45,037 bases of DNA from positions 1 through 45,037 of the forward strand of contig NZ_SPEY01000108.1 in NCBI RefSeq assembly GCF_009360615.1. The letters are read 5' to 3'. The first letter of the stretch is position 1. Each line of letters begins with the position of its first letter. Both the position numbers and the translations under genes were made by a program. Source of the DNA: Comamonas sp. Lineage in GTDB: Bacteria; Pseudomonadota; Gammaproteobacteria; Burkholderiales; Burkholderiaceae_C. Under the pieces are notes generated by a model that ran no database searches, was not told the DNA's origin, and saw only the letters and a program-made list of their open reading frames with translations. Positions 1-8,648 of this stretch are shown piece after piece.

Positions 1-1257
1 AGCGTCGACGACATGATCAACGAGGGTGTACGCCGCGCCTACAACCTGCCTGAGAACGTCCTGCGCGCCTCGATCCTGGCCGACCCGGCCGGTGCCCGCA
101 AGAACACCAAGGACAACACCCCAGCGGTGATCCACTACTCCATCGTTCCCGGTGACAAGGTGGAAGTGGATGTCGCGGCCAAGGGCGGCGGCTCCGAGAA
201 CAAGTCGAAGATGGCCATGCTCAACCCGTCCGACTCGATCGTCGACTGGGTCCTGAAGACCGTCCCGACCATGGGCGCCGGCTGGTGCCCGCCGGGCATG
301 CTCGGCATTGGCATCGGCGGTACTGCCGAAAAAGCGGCAGTGATGGCCAAGGAAGTGCTGATGGAGCACATCGACATCCACGAGCTGCAGGCCCGTGGCC
401 CTCAAAACAAGATCGAAGAGCTGCGTCTGGAGCTGTTCGAGAAGGTCAACCAGCTGGGCATCGGCGCCCAGGGCCTGGGCGGCCTGACCACCGTGCTCGA
501 CGTGAAGATCATGGATTACCCGACCCACGCAGCTTCGCTGCCGGTGTGCATGATCCCCAACTGCGCCGCCACCCGTCACGCCCACTTCGTGCTCGACGGC
601 TCCGGCCCGGCATCGCTGGAAGCCCCGGATCTGGACGCCTACCCGGAAATCGTCTGGGAAGCCGGCCCGAGCGCACGTCGCGTCAACCTCGACACCCTGA
701 CCCCGGAAGACGTGCAGAGCTGGAAGCCGGGCGAGACCGTCCTGCTCAACGGCAAGATGCTCACCGGCCGCGACGCTGCGCACAAGCGCATGGTCGACAT
801 GCTCAACAAGGGCGAGCAACTGCCGGTGGACCTCAAGGGTCGCTTCATCTATTACGTCGGCCCGGTCGATCCGGTCGGTGACGAAGTGGTTGGTCCGGCT
901 GGCCCGACTACCGCCACCCGTATGGACAAGTTCACCCGTCAGATCCTCGAGCAGACCGGCCTGCTCGGCATGATCGGCAAGTCCGAGCGCGGCCCGATCG
1001 CCATCGACGCAATCAAGGACAACAAGGCCGTGTACCTGATGGCCGTCGGCGGCGCCGCCTACCTGGTGGCTCAGGCGATCAAGAAGTCCAAGGTCCTGGC
1101 CTTCGAAGAGCTCGGTATGGAAGCCATCTACGAGTTCGAAGTCAAAGACATGCCGGTGACCGTCGCGGTCGACACCAAGGGTGAGTCCGTGCATATCACG
1201 GGACCTGCGATCTGGAACAAGAAGATCGCCGAAAGCCTGGCGGTGGAAGTGAAGTAA
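1..1257 (+). CDS. Class I fumarate hydratase, 3' part (5' end outside window)
   Basis: Interconverts fumarate and malate in the TCA cycle with an oxygen-sensitive 4Fe-4S cluster. The frame is open from base 1, before the first in-frame ATG at 13, so about 90 N-terminal residues of a protein usually near 507 aa are missing. GWCPPG and CMIPNC carry what are probably the second and third cluster cysteines; the first lies in the missing part. The motif with GPTTATRMDKF and the ending with VHITGP and W are typical of the C-terminal beta domain. It stands alone and is followed by a strong hairpin terminator. The single-polypeptide class I form is usual in Pseudomonas. Family assignment is firm; which paralogue it is cannot be told. 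Confidence 0.95.
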   Translation, partial: SVDDMINEGVRRAYNLPENVLRASILADPAGARKNTKDNTPAVIHYSIVPGDKVEVDVAAKGGGSENKSKMAMLNPSDSIVDWVLKTVPTMGAGWCPPGMLGIGIGGTAEKAAVMAKEVLMEHIDIHELQARGPQNKIEELRLELFEKVNQLGIGAQGLGGLTTVLDVKIMDYPTHAASLPVCMIPNCAATRHAHFVLDGSGPASLEAPDLDAYPEIVWEAGPSARRVNLDTLTPEDVQSWKPGETVLLNGKMLTGRDAAHKRMVDMLNKGEQLPVDLKGRFIYYVGPVDPVGDEVVGPAGPTTATRMDKFTRQILEQTGLLGMIGKSERGPIAIDAIKDNKAVYLMAVGGAAYLVAQAIKKSKVLAFEELGMEAIYEFEVKDMPVTVAVDTKGESVHITGPAIWNKKIAESLAVEVK

Positions 1258-1276
1258 GCGTCAACGCTGCAAAGCA

Positions 1277-1310
1277 GAAGCCCGGCCAGGTGCCGGGCTT
1301 CTTCGTTTTC
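1277..1310 (+). terminator. Rho-independent terminator after fumarase
   Basis: A perfect GC-rich stem (1278-1286 with 1292-1300, five-base loop) lies about 20 bases after the fumarase stop and is followed by the T-rich stretch CTTCGTTTTC. It separates fumarase from the converging D-serine dehydratase gene. Confidence 0.85.
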
Positions 1311-1343
1311 AGGCGCGACGCGCATCGCTCCTACGATCTTGCA

Positions 1344-2723
1344 TCAACCCTCGCCCGAACCCTGTAACAGTTGCCGACCACGCGCCAGGTAGCTGTCCAT
1401 CTCCGCCTGCGGCACCATGCTGCCACCCGTGGCCCAGACCAGATGGGTCGCCTGCGCCATGCGCTGCGGCGTAAAGCCCATGCGCTGGCGATAGCCCTGC
1501 TGCTCGCCAAGCACGCGCAGCACACCCGGCATGCCGGCCAGGGCCGAAGGTTCCAGGCGCTGGCCCTCGGTCTGCTCCAGCAACGCCAGGTAGCGGAACA
1601 TCTGTTCATCGCTGACCGTGTAATAACCATCGATCAGGCGCTGCATGGCGCGGCCGACGAAACCGGATGGCCGCCCCACGGCAAGCCCGTCGGCAGCCGT
1701 GCGGTTGTCGATGCCAAAATCCTGCACCGCCAGCTCCTCATGTCGCCCGGTGTGGACGCCGAGCAGCATGCAGGGTGAATGCGTCGGCTCGGCGAACAGG
1801 CAGTGCACCGCATCGCCGAACGCCAGCTTCAGCCCGAAGGCCACGCCACCCGGCCCGCCACCGACGCCACAGGGCAGGTAGACGAACAGCGGATGCTCGG
1901 CATCGACCACAACGCTGGCTGCCGCCAGTTGCTGCTTGAGACGCTCGCCGGCCACCGCATAACCGAGGAACAGGTGCCTGGAATTCTCGTCATCGACGAA
2001 ATGGCAGCGCGGATCAGCCTCGGCCTGACGCCGCCCCTGCTCCACCGCGACGCTGTAATCGCTGGCGTACTCGACCACGGTCACGCCATGAGCACGCAGC
2101 TTGTCCTTCTTCCATTGGCGCGCATCGGCGGACATATGCACCGTGGCCTGGAAACCCAGACGCGCACTGATGATACCGATGGACAGCCCCAAGTTGCCGG
2201 TAGAGCCGACGGCTACCTGATAGCCACCGAAGAAGGCGCGCATCGCATCGCTGTCGAGGCAGGCGTAATCGTCCTCTAGACTGAGCAGCCCGGCAGCCAG
2301 TGCCAGGTCCTCGGCATGCTTGAGCACCTCGTAGATGCCGCCACGGGCCTTGATCGAACCGGAGATGGGCAGGTGGCTGTCGCGCTTGAGCCACAGCGCG
2401 CCGATTCCCTCTTCCGTCTGCGCCTCTTCACCGAGCAGCGCCTGCATCTGCGGCAGGGGCAGGATGTCCGATTCGATGATCCCGCCACTGACGGCCGTCT
2501 GCGGGAACACCCGGGCCAGGTAGGGCGCGAAGCGCGCGAGGCGTGCGCTGGCATCGGCCACATCCGCGGCGCTCAAACCCACATCGCCCAGCGCCTCACT
2601 GACAGGTGCAACAGCTGGGTTGAACCAGCTGGTTTCTTGCAGGGCGATCAGCTCATCGAGCAGCGGATATTGCGCGCGCCACTGGGCGAGCGACTGGCCA
2701 AGGATCATCGGCAGTTTCCTCAT
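1344..2723 (-). CDS. dsdA: D-serine ammonia-lyase (D-serine dehydratase)
   Basis: PLP enzyme that converts D-serine to pyruvate and ammonia, for detoxification or as a carbon/nitrogen source. The 459 residues fit the DsdA family (about 440-450). The PLP lysine is K125 in SGSIKARGG, the phosphate-binding loop is GSTGNLG, and CGVGGGPGGVA and the C-terminal WATGGSMVP are family blocks. An internal ATG six residues downstream (2708) is an alternative start. No DsdC-type LysR regulator or DsdX permease is next to it, so here it is a stand-alone gene. It converges on fumarase and is divergent from the DUF1028 gene. Confidence 0.92.
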   Translation of the reverse strand: MRKLPMILGQSLAQWRAQYPLLDELIALQETSWFNPAVAPVSEALGDVGLSAADVADASARLARFAPYLARVFPQTAVSGGIIESDILPLPQMQALLGEEAQTEEGIGALWLKRDSHLPISGSIKARGGIYEVLKHAEDLALAAGLLSLEDDYACLDSDAMRAFFGGYQVAVGSTGNLGLSIGIISARLGFQATVHMSADARQWKKDKLRAHGVTVVEYASDYSVAVEQGRRQAEADPRCHFVDDENSRHLFLGYAVAGERLKQQLAAASVVVDAEHPLFVYLPCGVGGGPGGVAFGLKLAFGDAVHCLFAEPTHSPCMLLGVHTGRHEELAVQDFGIDNRTAADGLAVGRPSGFVGRAMQRLIDGYYTVSDEQMFRYLALLEQTEGQRLEPSALAGMPGVLRVLGEQQGYRQRMGFTPQRMAQATHLVWATGGSMVPQAEMDSYLARGRQLLQGSGEG

Positions 2724-2848
2724 TGCAGGCAGTTAACGGCGCCTATTAGATGATGCCCGTCGCCATCTGGCAAAGGCCGCAACCAGCAGCCAAGCGGAAC
2801 GATACCCACCCAGACGAGGCCTAACGCGGAAATTGCCAAGGAGTTGCC

Positions 2849-3523
2849 ATGACCTTTTCCATCGTTGCGCGCTGCCCACGTACTGGACAGTTCGGCGTCG
2901 CGGCGGCCACTGCGATGCCCGCCGTCGGCAAACTGCTCAGCCATGCCGCCGCCGGTGCAGGAGCGGTGGCGACCCAGGCGCAGGTCAACCCCTATCTGGG
3001 GCTGGATGGCCTGGCGCTACTGCGTCAAGGGTTATCGGCGAAAGAAGCGCTCGAGCGCCTCAAAGGCACCGATCCCTGCATGGAACTGCGTCAGTGCGCG
3101 TTGATCGACGCCCAGGGCGACAGCCTCTGCTGGACCGGCGAAAAGTGCATTCCCTGGGCCGGTTCGCTGGTCGGCGAACAGTTCTCCGTACAGGGCAATC
3201 GCCTGGTCGGCCCACAGGTGCTGGATGCAGTAGCCGAAGCCTTCCGCCATGCTGAAAAGCACCCGCTGATCGAACGCCTGATCGAAGCCCTGGCCGCTGG
3301 CGACCGCTGCGGCGGCGATCGTCACGGCGAGTCGTCCGCAGTGATCTATGTGGTCGATCAGGAGGAGTATCCGCTGTGGGACATCCGCGTCGACCATCAC
3401 CTCGACCCGGTGGCCGAGCTGCGCCGCCTGCACAAGGTATTCGCTCGCGACGTGCTGCCCGAAATTCTCGCCATGCCGACACGTGACAATCCGGCGGGCC
3501 TGGCAGCGGAGGATTCGGTCTAG
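2849..3523 (+). CDS. DUF1028 family protein (putative Ntn-hydrolase-like)
   Basis: A 224-residue protein of the DUF1028 family, thought to have an Ntn-hydrolase-like fold; its substrate is unknown. The N-terminus MTFSIVARCP, the block VATQAQVNP and the C-terminal DHHLDPVAELRRL are characteristic. A good Shine-Dalgarno AAGGAG sits seven bases before the ATG. No signal peptide is visible, so it is probably cytosolic. Its stop overlaps by a few bases the end of the converging zapE gene, so the two mRNAs must overlap. The family name is secure; no function is inferred. Confidence 0.88.
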   Translation: MTFSIVARCPRTGQFGVAAATAMPAVGKLLSHAAAGAGAVATQAQVNPYLGLDGLALLRQGLSAKEALERLKGTDPCMELRQCALIDAQGDSLCWTGEKCIPWAGSLVGEQFSVQGNRLVGPQVLDAVAEAFRHAEKHPLIERLIEALAAGDRCGGDRHGESSAVIYVVDQEEYPLWDIRVDHHLDPVAELRRLHKVFARDVLPEILAMPTRDNPAGLAAEDSV

Positions 3524-4656
3524 GCCTGCCGGCCAACAGGGGGCCCGAAACGCTCCAGTTGCATCTCACGCAGACGACTCAAGGTGCGGCGGAAGGCAAA
3601 ACCGAGATAGCCCTGGGTATAGAGCTCCTCAAGGGCCACCGCGGCCTCGATATACAGTGGCACGCGACGGTCGTAGCACTCGTCGACCAGGGCAATGAAG
3701 CGGCGTACCGCATCGTCGTTGCGCGCCAGCGTCGGCAGTTGCCTATCCCCGGCATCGACCAGCTCGGCACCGTCCTCGGTGCCACGAGCGATACGCCCCT
3801 CGCGTTGCTCGCCACCCAGGCATGGCACTTCACCGAGCAGGATGGTCGAGAAGCGCTCGCACAGTTCCATGAAGTCGGGAGCCGCCAATGGCTGTTCACA
3901 CAGATCCCGGAAGCGGCACCAGAGCGCTGCTGAACTATGACCGAGGGTTTCGATACGGCGATGGCTGAGTTCGACCGGCTCGCGACTAATGGTTTGCCCC
4001 TCACTCAGACGAGCGAAAAGCTCACCCAGCACCTGCGGCTGCTGCACCCAGTAGCGTTGCACCTCGGTACCGGGATGCAGACGATGATCCTGCTCGCCGT
4101 CCACGGTCACTACCTGCATGTGTGCCTCGAGCGCAGCGATGGCCGGCAGGAAACGCTCGCGGTTGTAGCCATCGGCATACAGCTGATCCGGCGGCTGGTT
4201 GGAGGTTGCCACCAGTACCACCCCCTGCGCCACCACCAGGCTGAGCAGGCGACCGAGCAGCATGGCGTCGCCGATGTCGCTGACGAACAGCTCGTCGAAG
4301 CACAGCACACGCACCTCGCGCCCCAGCTCCTCAGCCAGCATGCGCAGCGGGTCGGCGTTGCCGGTGAGCTGGAACTGGCGGCGATGCACCCACTGCATGA
4401 AGTGATGGAAATGCTGCCGCCGCGCCGGCACGCGTAGCGTGTTGTAGAAGCTGTCCATCAGCCAGGTCTTGCCACGACCGACCGGCCCCCAGAGGTACAC
4501 GCCGAGCGGGCGCTCGCCGCGATGCACAGCCTCATGACAGTGCTGCAGCGCCTCGACCGCACGGAGCTGCGCTGCATCGGCGACAAAACCACCCGCTAGA
4601 GCACGGCGATAAGCGGCCAGCGGCGAGTCCGGCGCTCCCCGCTCGAAGCCGCTCAA
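3520..4656 (-). CDS. zapE: Cell division protein ZapE (AFG1-like ATPase)
   Basis: AFG1-type P-loop ATPase; in E. coli ZapE associates with the Z-ring and influences its stability. The 378 residues match the family length. Walker A is GPVGRGKT (57-64), Walker B is VLCFDELFVSD, and the sensor region VATSNQPPDQLY and C-terminal RRFIALVDECYDR are ZapE hallmarks. The only start consistent with the conserved N-terminus is a TTG overlapping the upstream nitrilase stop (TTGA), since the next in-frame ATG falls after Walker A. It is the last gene of a three-gene operon (GNAT, amidohydrolase, zapE) with four-base overlaps, implying translational coupling. The TTG start probably lowers its expression. 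Confidence 0.9.
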   Translation of the reverse strand: MSGFERGAPDSPLAAYRRALAGGFVADAAQLRAVEALQHCHEAVHRGERPLGVYLWGPVGRGKTWLMDSFYNTLRVPARRQHFHHFMQWVHRRQFQLTGNADPLRMLAEELGREVRVLCFDELFVSDIGDAMLLGRLLSLVVAQGVVLVATSNQPPDQLYADGYNRERFLPAIAALEAHMQVVTVDGEQDHRLHPGTEVQRYWVQQPQVLGELFARLSEGQTISREPVELSHRRIETLGHSSAALWCRFRDLCEQPLAAPDFMELCERFSTILLGEVPCLGGEQREGRIARGTEDGAELVDAGDRQLPTLARNDDAVRRFIALVDECYDRRVPLYIEAAVALEELYTQGYLGFAFRRTLSRLREMQLERFGPPVGRQA

Positions 4657-5537
4657 CGCAGCACCAGCCGGCCGTCGTCGAACTGCCGCGGCCAGTCGCG
4701 GCGGGTGAACACCTGGCCTTGCTCGCGTACGCGGCGCACTTCATCCAGGTCCAGTTCGCAGATCAGCCAGTGGCTACGCGTGGGGCACAACTCCTCGCTC
4801 TCGGCGACGATACCGCTGGCCGGCATGCCGTAGTCCGACGGCACGTACAGCGAGGCGCGACCGTAGCCTTCGTCGAGCGATGGCGACCAGGGCGCCAGGC
4901 CGACGGTGGGCGAATGCAGCACGGCGATCTGGTTCTCCAGCGCACGGGCCTGGGCGCCGATGCGTACACGGTGAAAACCGGCCACGGTGTCGGTGCAACT
5001 GGGCGCGAGGATCAGATCGACGCCCGCCTCAGCCAGGGTATGGGCCAGCAAGGGGAATTCGTTGTCGTAGCAGATCAGGATGCCCAACTTGCCCAGCGCG
5101 GTATCGAACACCTTCAGCCCGCTACCCGCCGCGATATGCCACTGCTCCAGCTCGAAGCGGGTCATGATCAGCTTGTCCTGAGTGCCCAGGCAGCCGTCCG
5201 GGCCGAACAGCCAGGCGCGGTTGCGGTAGATGCCGTCGTCATCCAGCACGGCCACCGAACCGGGTTGCAGGTAGAGATTCAAGCGCCGCGCCAGGCCCTC
5301 GCACAACTCCAGCCAGCGCGGCAGCAGCGGCTGGATACCGGCGATGGAGCCGTGTAGGTCTCCACGCTCGGCTTCCGATAACTGGCCGGTCAGCACCAGG
5401 CCGGCGTACTCCGGCAGCAGCAACAGTTCAGCGCCCTGCCCGGCAGCTTCCTCGCACAAGGTGGTGAGGTGCTCGGTGTAGGCATCCCAGGAGGTGAACA
5501 ACTCGATGTGGTACTGGCAGGCAGCAACCTTGATCAT
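4653..5537 (-). CDS. Carbon-nitrogen hydrolase (nitrilase superfamily)
   Basis: A 294-residue cytosolic amidase/nitrilase-fold enzyme that hydrolyses a C-N bond. The catalytic triad is visible: E43 in LLPEYAG, K122 in TQDKL and C156 in ILICYDNEFP. The start is the ATG at 5537 (MIKVAACQYHI), the canonical first beta strand; the frame stays open upstream to 5732, but that stretch is arginine-rich shadow of the acetyltransferase gene. Its ATG overlaps the stop of the upstream GNAT gene, and its stop overlaps zapE. GNAT and carbon-nitrogen hydrolase genes often pair or fuse in proteobacteria, so they probably act on one small amide or amine. The substrate is unknown. Confidence 0.88.
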   Translation of the reverse strand: MIKVAACQYHIELFTSWDAYTEHLTTLCEEAAGQGAELLLLPEYAGLVLTGQLSEAERGDLHGSIAGIQPLLPRWLELCEGLARRLNLYLQPGSVAVLDDDGIYRNRAWLFGPDGCLGTQDKLIMTRFELEQWHIAAGSGLKVFDTALGKLGILICYDNEFPLLAHTLAEAGVDLILAPSCTDTVAGFHRVRIGAQARALENQIAVLHSPTVGLAPWSPSLDEGYGRASLYVPSDYGMPASGIVAESEELCPTRSHWLICELDLDEVRRVREQGQVFTRRDWPRQFDDGRLVLR

Positions 5538-6124
5538 GAGGCAAGCTCCTTCAACCAGAACGACATGGGCTTGGCCGATTCTTCGGCTTCGTCCAGGTCG
5601 CGCCAGTGGTACTGGGTGTGCAACTCGGGGTGATGACGGTAGCCGCGGCGTGCCCAGAAGGCATCCAGCGGCTGGTAATCGGCGGGCCAGCGCGGGTGAT
5701 CGGCCGCGCGCTGCACGGCGCAGAAGGCGCACCAGTCGAAACGGCCCAGGCGCCGTGCGTGGGCCTCGCGCTCGGCGAAGAAGCGCACGCCCAGGCCACG
5801 GCCGCGCCAGGCCGGCAACACCACCGACTCGGCGCAGTAGAAGATCCGCGCCGGGTTCCAGCCCGCGGCAACGAACGGCTGCTGGAATTCCTCGGTTTCA
5901 TCCTGCAGCGGCAGCGCGGTGGAAGCGCCGACCACACGGCCCTCGTCACGCACCAGCACGCACAGGCTATCGGCACTGCGCACATAGGTGGCCAGGTACT
6001 CGGCCTCGTAGTCGAGGTTGCCGTCGTAGAGGTAGGGAAACTCGCGGAACACCTGGATGCGCAGACGCGCGAGGTCGTCGATATGGGGTTCGATCTCCGC
6101 TCCCCGCAACAGTCGGATATCCAT
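5534..6124 (-). CDS. GNAT family N-acetyltransferase
   Basis: A 196-residue acyl-CoA-dependent N-acyltransferase. The acetyl-CoA pyrophosphate loop is visible as AWRGRGLGVRFF, preceded by the beta strand of motif A (FYCAESVVLP); the N-terminal IRLLRGAEI is a usual GNAT opening. It is first in a tight operon with a nitrilase-superfamily enzyme and zapE, overlapping the nitrilase start by four bases. The pairing suggests that the transferase and the amidohydrolase act on related amide substrates, which is inference. The acceptor cannot be predicted. Confidence 0.85.
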   Translation of the reverse strand: MDIRLLRGAEIEPHIDDLARLRIQVFREFPYLYDGNLDYEAEYLATYVRSADSLCVLVRDEGRVVGASTALPLQDETEEFQQPFVAAGWNPARIFYCAESVVLPAWRGRGLGVRFFAEREAHARRLGRFDWCAFCAVQRAADHPRWPADYQPLDAFWARRGYRHHPELHTQYHWRDLDEAEESAKPMSFWLKELAS

Positions 6125-6235
6125 TGCAGTCGCTCGCCAGCAACAGGGTGACGCCAGCAGCTATACCAGCGGTAAACGGCGAACTTATCATGCGGGCCAA
6201 GCAACCACTAACCACGCTACGAAAGGAACTTAGCC

Positions 6236-6634
6236 ATGACCGCCACCGAACTGGTTCAGGCCTACTACGCCGCCTTCAACGCCGGCGACATGCCCACCTT
6301 CCTCGACCTGCTGGCCGAGGACGTGGTGCACGACATCAACCAGGGCGAGCGCCAGGTCGGCAAGGCCACCTTCGCCACTTTCATGGACAAGATGAACCGC
6401 TGCTACCGCGAGCGCCTGGCCGATATCGTGGTGATGCAGAACGCCGCCGGCGACCGCGCCGCCGCCGAGTTCGTGGTGCACGGTGAATACCTGGCCGACG
6501 ACGAAGGCCTGCCGCCGGCCAATGGCCAGACCTATGTGCTGCCGGCCGGCGCCTTCTTCGAGATCAAGAATGGCAAGGTCGCGCGCATCAGCAACTACTA
6601 CAACCTCAATGACTGGATTGCGCAGGTCGGCTGA
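6236..6634 (+). CDS. NTF2-like / ketosteroid isomerase-related protein (SnoaL-like)
   Basis: A 132-residue protein of the NTF2-like superfamily. It opens with the typical helix MTATELVQAYYAAFNAGD, continues with LLAEDVVHDINQG, and ends with GKVARISNYYNLNDWIAQV, matching the ketosteroid-isomerase-related group. A clear AAAGGAAC ribosome-binding site precedes the ATG. It is a single gene divergent from the GNAT operon. NTF2-like folds include isomerases, cyclases and pure binding proteins, so no reaction is claimed. Confidence 0.82.
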   Translation: MTATELVQAYYAAFNAGDMPTFLDLLAEDVVHDINQGERQVGKATFATFMDKMNRCYRERLADIVVMQNAAGDRAAAEFVVHGEYLADDEGLPPANGQTYVLPAGAFFEIKNGKVARISNYYNLNDWIAQVG

Positions 6635-6701
6635 ATATCCTCAGGCCCGGGGGCCGAGCCTGCCAGCCGCTCGGTGCCCTGATGCACAACCCCCTCCCAG
6701 C

Positions 6702-7747
6702 TCAGTGAACCCAGTACAGCCCACGTTGCTCGGCCAGCCGCGCTCGCTCCCGATCCAGCTCGGCTCGTAGCTCTTCTTCACTGGGTAACACCAGCTTGTA
6801 TTTGCTGGCGAACAGTTGCTCGCTGCCCTGCAGCACCGAATAACGCACCACGGACGCATCCCTCTGCGCACAGAGGATGATGCCCACGGTCGGGCCGTCT
6901 TCCGGGCCGCGCCTGAGGTCATCGAACATGCGCACGTACATGTCCATCTGGCCGATGTCCTGATGGGTCAGCTCGCCGCGCTTGAGATCAAAAATGACGA
7001 AGCACTTGAGCAGGTAGTTGTAGAACACCAGGTCGATGTAGAAATCCTTGCTCTCGGTGCTGATGCGCTGCTGCCGGCCGACGAAGGCGAAACCCTTGCC
7101 CAGTTCCAGCAGAAAGCTCTGCAACTGGTCGATCAGCGCCTGCTCCAGCTCGCCCTCCAACATGGTGCCAGCATTGGGCAGGCCGAGGAACTCCAGCAGC
7201 ACCGGATCGCGCACGAACTCACGCGGGCTCTTGCCCAGGGCCTGCAGCTTGCTCGCCGCCTCCTGCTCGACCGCCGCGCGATCCTGGCTGGCCAGCAGGC
7301 GTTCGTAATACAGCGTGCCGATCTGCCGCTCCAGCGCACGGGTGCTCCAGTTCTGCGTAGCGGCTTCATTCATGTACCACTGCCGTGCACTGTCGCTGTC
7401 TACCCTGAGCAGGGTGCGATAGTGCGTCCAGCTCAATTCGTGACGCAGTGCGTCACGAATCGGAAAAGCTTGGTAGAACAGACGCATGTAGCGCAGGTTA
7501 GAGGCATCGAACCCTTACCGAACTCAGCCGTCAGCTCACTGGCCAACGTCGGCAGCAGCTTCTTGCCGTAGGCTGCACGCGCCTGCCCACCCTGCTCGAA
7601 TTCAACGATATGCCAGCCGATTTCCCAGCAGGTTTGCACCTGAATCGTATCCACGGCACGCACGGCCTGCTGCCGCGCCTGGCGGATCAGCTCGGCCAGT
7701 TCGGTGAGCAGAGGTTGCAGCTTGGGGTCAGCCTTGGCTTGCGTCAT
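6702..7747 (-). pseudogene. YhcG/DUF1016-family PD-(D/E)XK nuclease, frameshifted
   Basis: A DUF1016 protein (N-terminal helical DUF1016_N domain and C-terminal PD-(D/E)XK nuclease domain, about 345 aa intact) split in two frames. The N-terminal part starts at the ATG at 7747 with an AGGGAGG site and runs in frame to GKG at about 7512. The rest (DASNLRYMRLFYQAF onward, to 6702) is in another frame. Restoring one base in the GGTTCG stretch near 7508-7514 rejoins them (GKGFDASNLRYMRLF). Nuclease-domain blocks FVGRQQR, KDFYIDLVFYN and FVIFDLKRGE are intact. Either a real one-base deletion or a sequencing error. YhcG-type proteins are often in mobile or defence contexts, but no partner gene is beside it. 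Confidence 0.85.
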
Positions 7748-7884
7748 TTTTCCTCCCTGAATGCCTAAAAACATTCGACTGCCGATCCTGACAGCGATGG
7801 CCTGCTCAGCGCGAACCTTATCCGCTCACCAGCCCATGAACATCAATACACATGCATTCGCGATAGCGCAGCGCCCGAAACATT

Positions 7885-7927
7885 TTGCAAAGTCTTAATA
7901 CAGCGTTAAGCCAGCCCCTCACACAAT
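7885..7927 (+). promoter_or_regulatory. PmrA/QseB-type box and promoter of the hemolysin-ligase-TCS operon
   Basis: The 210-base gap before the operon contains CTTAAT (7894-7899), five bases, then GTTAAG (7905-7910). This fits the PmrA-type direct repeat YTTAAK-N5-YTTAAK with one mismatch. TTGCAA (7885-7890) and CACAAT (7922-7927) are weak -35/-10 candidates, as expected for an activated promoter. The operon's own regulator is of the PmrA/QseB subfamily, so autoregulation is a natural inference. Confidence 0.5.
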
Positions 7928-7958
7928 CGCCCCCAGGTTCATCACCGAGGTTCCGAGC

Positions 7959-8648
7959 ATGGAACTACCCTGGGCGCAGCACGATCGTCCCGTTGCCCGC
8001 ATCGGGCGCGGCGACAGCTACGAACTCCACCTGGCCTCCCCTGACAGCGCACGTCGCATTGCCCTGGAGCAGTTCATCCGCCAGCGCTTCGAGCTGCAGC
8101 ACGGCGCGCGCATCCGCCATTTCATGCCCTGCCTGTTCGGCCTGGAAAACCAGACCGGTCAGTTGCTCGGCGCAGTGGGCGTGCGCAGTGGCAACAGTGG
8201 GCCGCTGTTTCTCGAGCGCTATCTGGACGAGCCGATCGAGAGCGCCATCGGTGCGCGCCTGGGCAACAGCGCGCCGGGCCGTGGCGAGTTGGTGGAAGTC
8301 GGCAATCTGGCCGCCGACAGCCCCGGCGCGGCGCGCCTATTGATCGTCGCGCTGACCGATCTGCTGGTGGCCCTGGGTTTTCGCTGGGTCACTTTCACCG
8401 GCACGCCGCCCCTGCTCAACAGCTTCCAGCGCCTGGGCCTGACCCCCATCGCCCTCGGCGAAGCCGATCCGGCGCGCATGGGCGATGAGCTGCCCGACTG
8501 GGGCAGTTACTACGACAACCGTCCGCTGGTCATGGCCGGCGACATTCATGGCGGCCACCAGCGCCTGCTGCAGCTGGGCGCCTACCCCCGTCTCGGCCAC
8601 CAACCACTCTATGCCCTGGAGGACATGCCCGATGTGGTCTGCAGCTGA
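7959..8648 (+). CDS. Thermostable hemolysin family protein (acyltransferase-like fold)
   Basis: A 229-residue protein of the family named after Vibrio delta-VPH thermostable hemolysin. The blocks RHFMPCLFGLEN, LLGAVGVR, PLFLERYLDEPIE and RGELVEVGNLAA are characteristic. The family name is historical: as I recall, the domain is grouped with GNAT and acyl-homoserine-lactone-synthase-like folds, so an acyltransferase role is more likely than pore formation; no signal peptide is seen. It is the first gene of a seven-gene operon, and the next gene, an AMP-forming ligase, starts inside its last 17 bases. An acyl-adenylate or acyl-CoA from that ligase would be its natural substrate. That is inference. 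Confidence 0.82.
   Translation: MELPWAQHDRPVARIGRGDSYELHLASPDSARRIALEQFIRQRFELQHGARIRHFMPCLFGLENQTGQLLGAVGVRSGNSGPLFLERYLDEPIESAIGARLGNSAPGRGELVEVGNLAADSPGAARLLIVALTDLLVALGFRWVTFTGTPPLLNSFQRLGLTPIALGEADPARMGDELPDWGSYYDNRPLVMAGDIHGGHQRLLQLGAYPRLGHQPLYALEDMPDVVCS

Noticed and set aside
5538..5732. N-terminal extension of the carbon-nitrogen hydrolase
   Set aside because: Arginine-rich and overlapping the GNAT gene; the canonical start MIKVAACQ is at 5537.
7959..8648. Hemolysin as a virulence toxin
   Set aside because: The family name is historical; no signal peptide, and it sits in a biosynthetic-type operon.
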